34,117 nt of DNA from Chara braunii (taxonomy: Eukaryota; Streptophyta; Charophyceae; Charales; Characeae), in assembly GCA_003427395.1 (NCBI GenBank), contig BFEA01000658.1, positions 474,252 to 508,368 on the forward strand. The letters are read 5' to 3'. The notes below the pieces were generated by a model. It was not told the origin of the DNA, did no database searches, and saw only the letters and a program-made list of their open reading frames with translations. Both the position numbers and the translations under genes were made by a program. Of this stretch, positions 31,463-34,117 are shown piece after piece. Each line of letters starts with the position of its first letter. Positions within the stretch are counted from its first letter, which is position 1.

Positions 31463-31877
31463 CATCCGTACTCATATGAGGGTGTGTACAAAAGGCAACA
31501 CAAGCTCAAACTATTACTGGTAAACTGTTTTTCAATTAAAAAATATTAGCCCATAGAATTAATAAATGATTATTACTCATAATGTTTGGGTTGCAAAGTT
31601 TAGGCCCGATAACTAAACGTGGAGAAAAAGAAGTTGTAGAAATTCTATGTTAAATTACTTAGAAATGATAAGATAAGAGTGTCAACTTTTGATTAGTAAT
31701 GTTATCGAATTCAAATAGATGTCTTTCAATAAGGGATTGGTTTGCTAACCATCCTCGATTGGAGCTCAATAAGGGTTTACTGCCATGGTGCAAGAGATGA
31801 GGTTGGGCAACTACTCCTAATAGGAAAAGTATATGACCAATAAAAACATCAAAACAATGGGACCCCTCCCAATACAG
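31463..31877. other. AT-rich spacer, no gene seen
   Basis: No frame, hairpin or repeat of note. Confidence 0.5.
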
Positions 31878-32632
31878 GGTAACCGGCGTTCGGGACAGGG
31901 CGAACGCCCGAACCCGAACGCCCGAACGTATGGGACCCCTCGGGGATGCGTTCGGCCGTTCAACCCAAACGCGGACCCAAAAAAAAAAAAAAAAAAAAAA
32001 CAGTCATCAAAACATTCTGGAAAAAACAAATGTTATGGAGAAAACTAAAATAAACAAGATTTGCCTGAGCATTACATCCGAATTCCTTACCAAATTTGAA
32101 ATAAAAATAAAATACAAAAAATAAATACTAATAATAAAAATAAATAAAAATAAAAAGAGAATTAAATTTAGCGAGTGCGAGAGCATGTTTTCGACACTAC
32201 CATCTTTGGCGATTTTTCATTTTTTTTTTAGGATAGCAAAATGACCTCAAAATGTAGAGATGTGTACTTTACATAATACAAAACCCACTAAAAAAGTTTC
32301 AAAAAATAATAAAATATTTTAGACCCCAAACTAAAGTGAAAACAAAAAGTAAAAGTGAAAAAATATGTGGGCAAGCACGTTTTGACACCGCCATCTTTGG
32401 CGATTTTTAATTCTTATTTGGCTTAGCCAAATGACTTGAACATTTACAGGCATGTACTTCACGTTATAGAGAACTCAAAAAAAAAAAAAAAAAAAAACAT
32501 AATTATGTTTAGGCCCCGAAATAAGTTTTGGCGAGGGCCAAACGCCGTCGGGTTCGGGCCCCGTACGGGACCCCGAACGCCCGTACGTACGGAGGTCTGC
32601 CCGAGGACCTCCGTACGTACGGGCTAGTGACC
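31878..32632. mobile_element. Palindrome-ended element, CGTTCGG/CGTACGG type, copy 2 (755 bp)
   Basis: Closely matches 25862-26798 but lacks about 130 bp of A-rich sequence. The right end has a perfect 19-bp inverted repeat, GCCCGTACGTACGGAGGTC (32579-32597) with GACCTCCGTACGTACGGGC (32606-32624). Two diverged internal monomers start at about 32170 and 32370 (ACACCGCCATCTTTGGCGAT). The element ends at GTGACC, three bases before a (TA)n tract. Confidence 0.7.
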
Positions 32633-32633
32633 T

Positions 32634-32635
<2 letters not shown>

Positions 32636-32690
<55 letters not shown>
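32636..32690. repeat. (TA)n microsatellite between element and satellite
   Basis: About 27 TA units. The satellite units that follow have CATATATC at the same junction, so this tract is probably an expanded version of the satellite's own short TA stretch. Confidence 0.9.
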
Positions 32691-32692
<2 letters not shown>

Positions 32693-32760
32693 TCACAAAC
32701 AGAACTGCCTGGTAAACCGTAGGCAAAGAGAAAGAAGAGGACAATAAATGAGAAGCTGTG

Positions 32761-32820
32761 ACAAATTGTTTCGTCGGAGTTTCACCGACTCATCAGGAGG
32801 CTGAACACTCAACAATCTGC
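32761..32820 (-). ncRNA. Type III hammerhead ribozyme, unit 1
   Basis: Minus-strand order 5' to 3': stem III GCAGAUUG, then UU, with cleavage after the second U; stem I GAGU..CCUC around GUUCAG (three pairs plus one mismatch); core CUGAUGA; stem II GUCGG..CCGAC with loop UGAAACU; core GAAA; stem III CAAUUUGU. The stem III pair differs from the other units (C-G to U-A) yet still pairs, a compensatory change. Confidence 0.85.
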
Positions 32821-33185
32821 AGAATCCCCTCAATGATTACACTGTAAATGATAATCTACCTTAACCAAAATGAAAGTAGACTATCACTCACCCATACCAG
32901 ATAGAAAACTCTACAAACTGTCGGTTCACACCCCATCACAAGCCAGCAAAACATCCACGAAACAAAGAAAGGTCTGTAACAGCCAAGAAATACACTCCAG
33001 ACACGCTGCTGGCACTAGAGGCACAGCATGGCCGCCTAGTAACAGCCCCGACCACTGCCGCTCGACCTGACCGAAAAAAACTGTAGTAGGAAGAAAGCGA
33101 AGTCGTGGCATATATCATCACAAACAAAACTGTATGGTAAACCGTAGGCAGAGAGAGAGAAGAGGATAACAAACGAGGGGCTGTG

Positions 33186-33245
33186 ACAAACTGTTTCGTC
33201 GAAGTTTCACCGACTCATCAGGAGGCTGAACCCTCAACAGTCTGC
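33186..33245 (-). ncRNA. Type III hammerhead ribozyme, unit 2
   Basis: Stem III GCAGACUG / CAGUUUGU, cleavage after UU, stem I GAGG..CCUC perfect, CUGAUGA and GAAA intact. Stem II GUCGG..UCGAC has a G-U closing pair. Loop I (GUUCAG) and loop II (UGAAACU) contain complementary UUCA and UGAA, a possible tertiary contact as known for natural hammerheads. Confidence 0.88.
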
Positions 33246-33609
33246 AGAATCCCCTCACTGATCACATTGTAAATGATAATCTACCTTAACCAAAATCAAA
33301 CTAGACTATCACGCACCCACACCAGATGGAAAACTCTACAGACTGTCGGTTCACACCCCATCACAAACCAGCAAAACATCCACGAAACAAAGAAAGGTCT
33401 GTAATAGCCAAAAAATACACTCCAGACACGCCGCTGACACTAGAGGCACAACATGGCCGCCTAGTAACGGCCCCGACCACTGCCGCTCGACCTGACCGGA
33501 AAAAAACGTAGCAGGAAGCAAGCGAAGTCGTGACATATATCGTCACAAATAGAACTGCCCGATAACCGTAGGCAGAGAGAGAGAAGAGGACAACAAATGA
33601 GGGGGTGTG

Positions 33610-33669
33610 ACAAACTGTTTCGTCGGAGTTTCACTGACTCATCAGAAGGCTGAACCCTCAACAGTCTGC
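33610..33669 (-). ncRNA. Type III hammerhead ribozyme, unit 3
   Basis: The core is intact. Stem I is GAGG..CCUU (one G-U pair). Stem II is GUCAG..CCGAC with one A-C mismatch, which may weaken it. Stem III is as in unit 2. Confidence 0.85.
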
Positions 33670-34033
33670 AGAATCCCCTCACTGATTACACTGTAAATGA
33701 TAATCTACCTTAACCAAAATCAAACTAGACTATCACTCACCCACACCAGTTGGAAAACTCTACAGACTGTCGGTTCACACCCCATCACAAGCCAGCAAAA
33801 CATCCACGAAACAAAGAAAGGTCTGTAATAGCCAAAAAATACACTCCAGACACGCCGCTGACACTAGAGGTACAACATGGCCGCCTAGTAACGGCCCCGA
33901 CCACTGCCGCTCGACCTGACCGGAAAAAAACGTAGCACGAAGCTAGCGAAGTCGTGACATATATCGTCACAAATAGAACTGCCCAATAACCGTAGGCAGA
34001 GAGAGAGAAGAGGACAACAAACGAGGGGGTGTG

Positions 34034-34093
34034 ACAAACTGTTTCGTCGGAGTTTCACCGACTCATCAGGAGGCTGAACCCTCAACAGTCTGC
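34034..34093 (-). ncRNA. Type III hammerhead ribozyme, unit 4
   Basis: All stems pair: I GAGG/CCUC, II GUCGG/CCGAC, III GCAGACUG/CAGUUUGU (8 bp counting G-U). CUGAUGA, GAAA and the GUU cleavage triplet are all present. Predicted cleavage lies between plus-strand positions 84 and 83 of 34000. Confidence 0.9.
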
Positions 34094-34117
34094 AGAATCC
34101 CCTCACTGATTACACTG

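Larger units (their letters stand above)
32691..34117 (-). repeat. Hammerhead-ribozyme satellite (retrozyme-like), 424-425-bp units
   Basis: Units begin at 32691, 33116, 33541 and 33965 (CGTCACAAAY / CATCACAAAC), three complete and a fourth cut by the window end. Units are very similar, the last two almost identical. Each contains a type III hammerhead ribozyme on the minus strand. No tRNA primer-binding site or polypurine tract is recognised in the unit, unlike classical plant retrozymes. ORFs of about 60-75 codons recur but have no protein-like features. Transcription from the minus strand would give multimers that self-cleave to 424-425-nt monomers. Confidence 0.85.

Noticed and set aside
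33326-33511. Recurrent 61-codon ORFs in the satellite units
   Set aside because: They recur because the DNA repeats; frames differ between units 1 and 2-3 and show no protein-like pattern.

Overview
The window looks like intergenic, repeat-dominated nuclear DNA from a green plant or streptophyte alga. I see no convincing host gene, but I do see LTR retrotransposon parts primed by plant-type tRNAs (initiator Met at 7548-7559, Asp-like at 16722-16740), many long microsatellites and several repeat families. A charophyte such as Chara would fit, but the sequence alone does not prove the species. Single Ns (5643, 6441, 25987) and a 109-base gap (15120-15228) show it is a draft scaffold.

Layout. 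(1) 1-8810: a decayed Ty3/Gypsy element on the minus strand. It carries gag, aspartic protease, reverse transcriptase/RNase H, a PHD-type zinc finger, integrase, and an extra region of about 460 codons downstream of integrase. It is broken by in-frame stops and frame changes, so it is probably not autonomous. (2) 8811-9520: two strong hairpins, a run of 59 C and pyrimidine/GT simple repeats. (3) 9525-13586 and 22947-28026: two direct copies of a microsatellite-rich non-coding block of 4-5 kb; the second carries an inserted palindrome-ended element. (4) 13022-14820: CACAGTG/GTCACAC arrays split by a 430-bp unrelated segment. (5) 14853-15713: a tandem array of about twelve 41-nt hairpins at a period of about 60 bp, whose two arms change together. 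(6) 15714-22946: AT-rich DNA with an LTR end/primer-binding site remnant, a palindrome-ended element and local tandem duplications. (7) 28027-31877: tRNA/SINE-like fragments, duplications and AT-rich DNA. (8) 31878-34117: another palindrome-ended element, a (TA)n tract, then a 424-425-bp satellite running off the window.

The main discovery is in the satellite. Every unit encodes, on the minus strand, a complete type III hammerhead self-cleaving ribozyme with an intact core and a compensatory base-pair change between units. Tandem transcripts should therefore cut themselves into monomers of about 424 nt, as in the retrozyme family of non-autonomous retroelements. Other leads are the covarying hairpin array, the PHD finger between RNase H and integrase, the accessory region after integrase, and a family of elements that share a core but carry element-specific palindromic ends.

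How the parts may work together (inference): Gypsy elements of this kind could supply reverse transcriptase and integrase to non-autonomous passengers such as the hammerhead satellite. The copy seen here is itself too damaged to do so.
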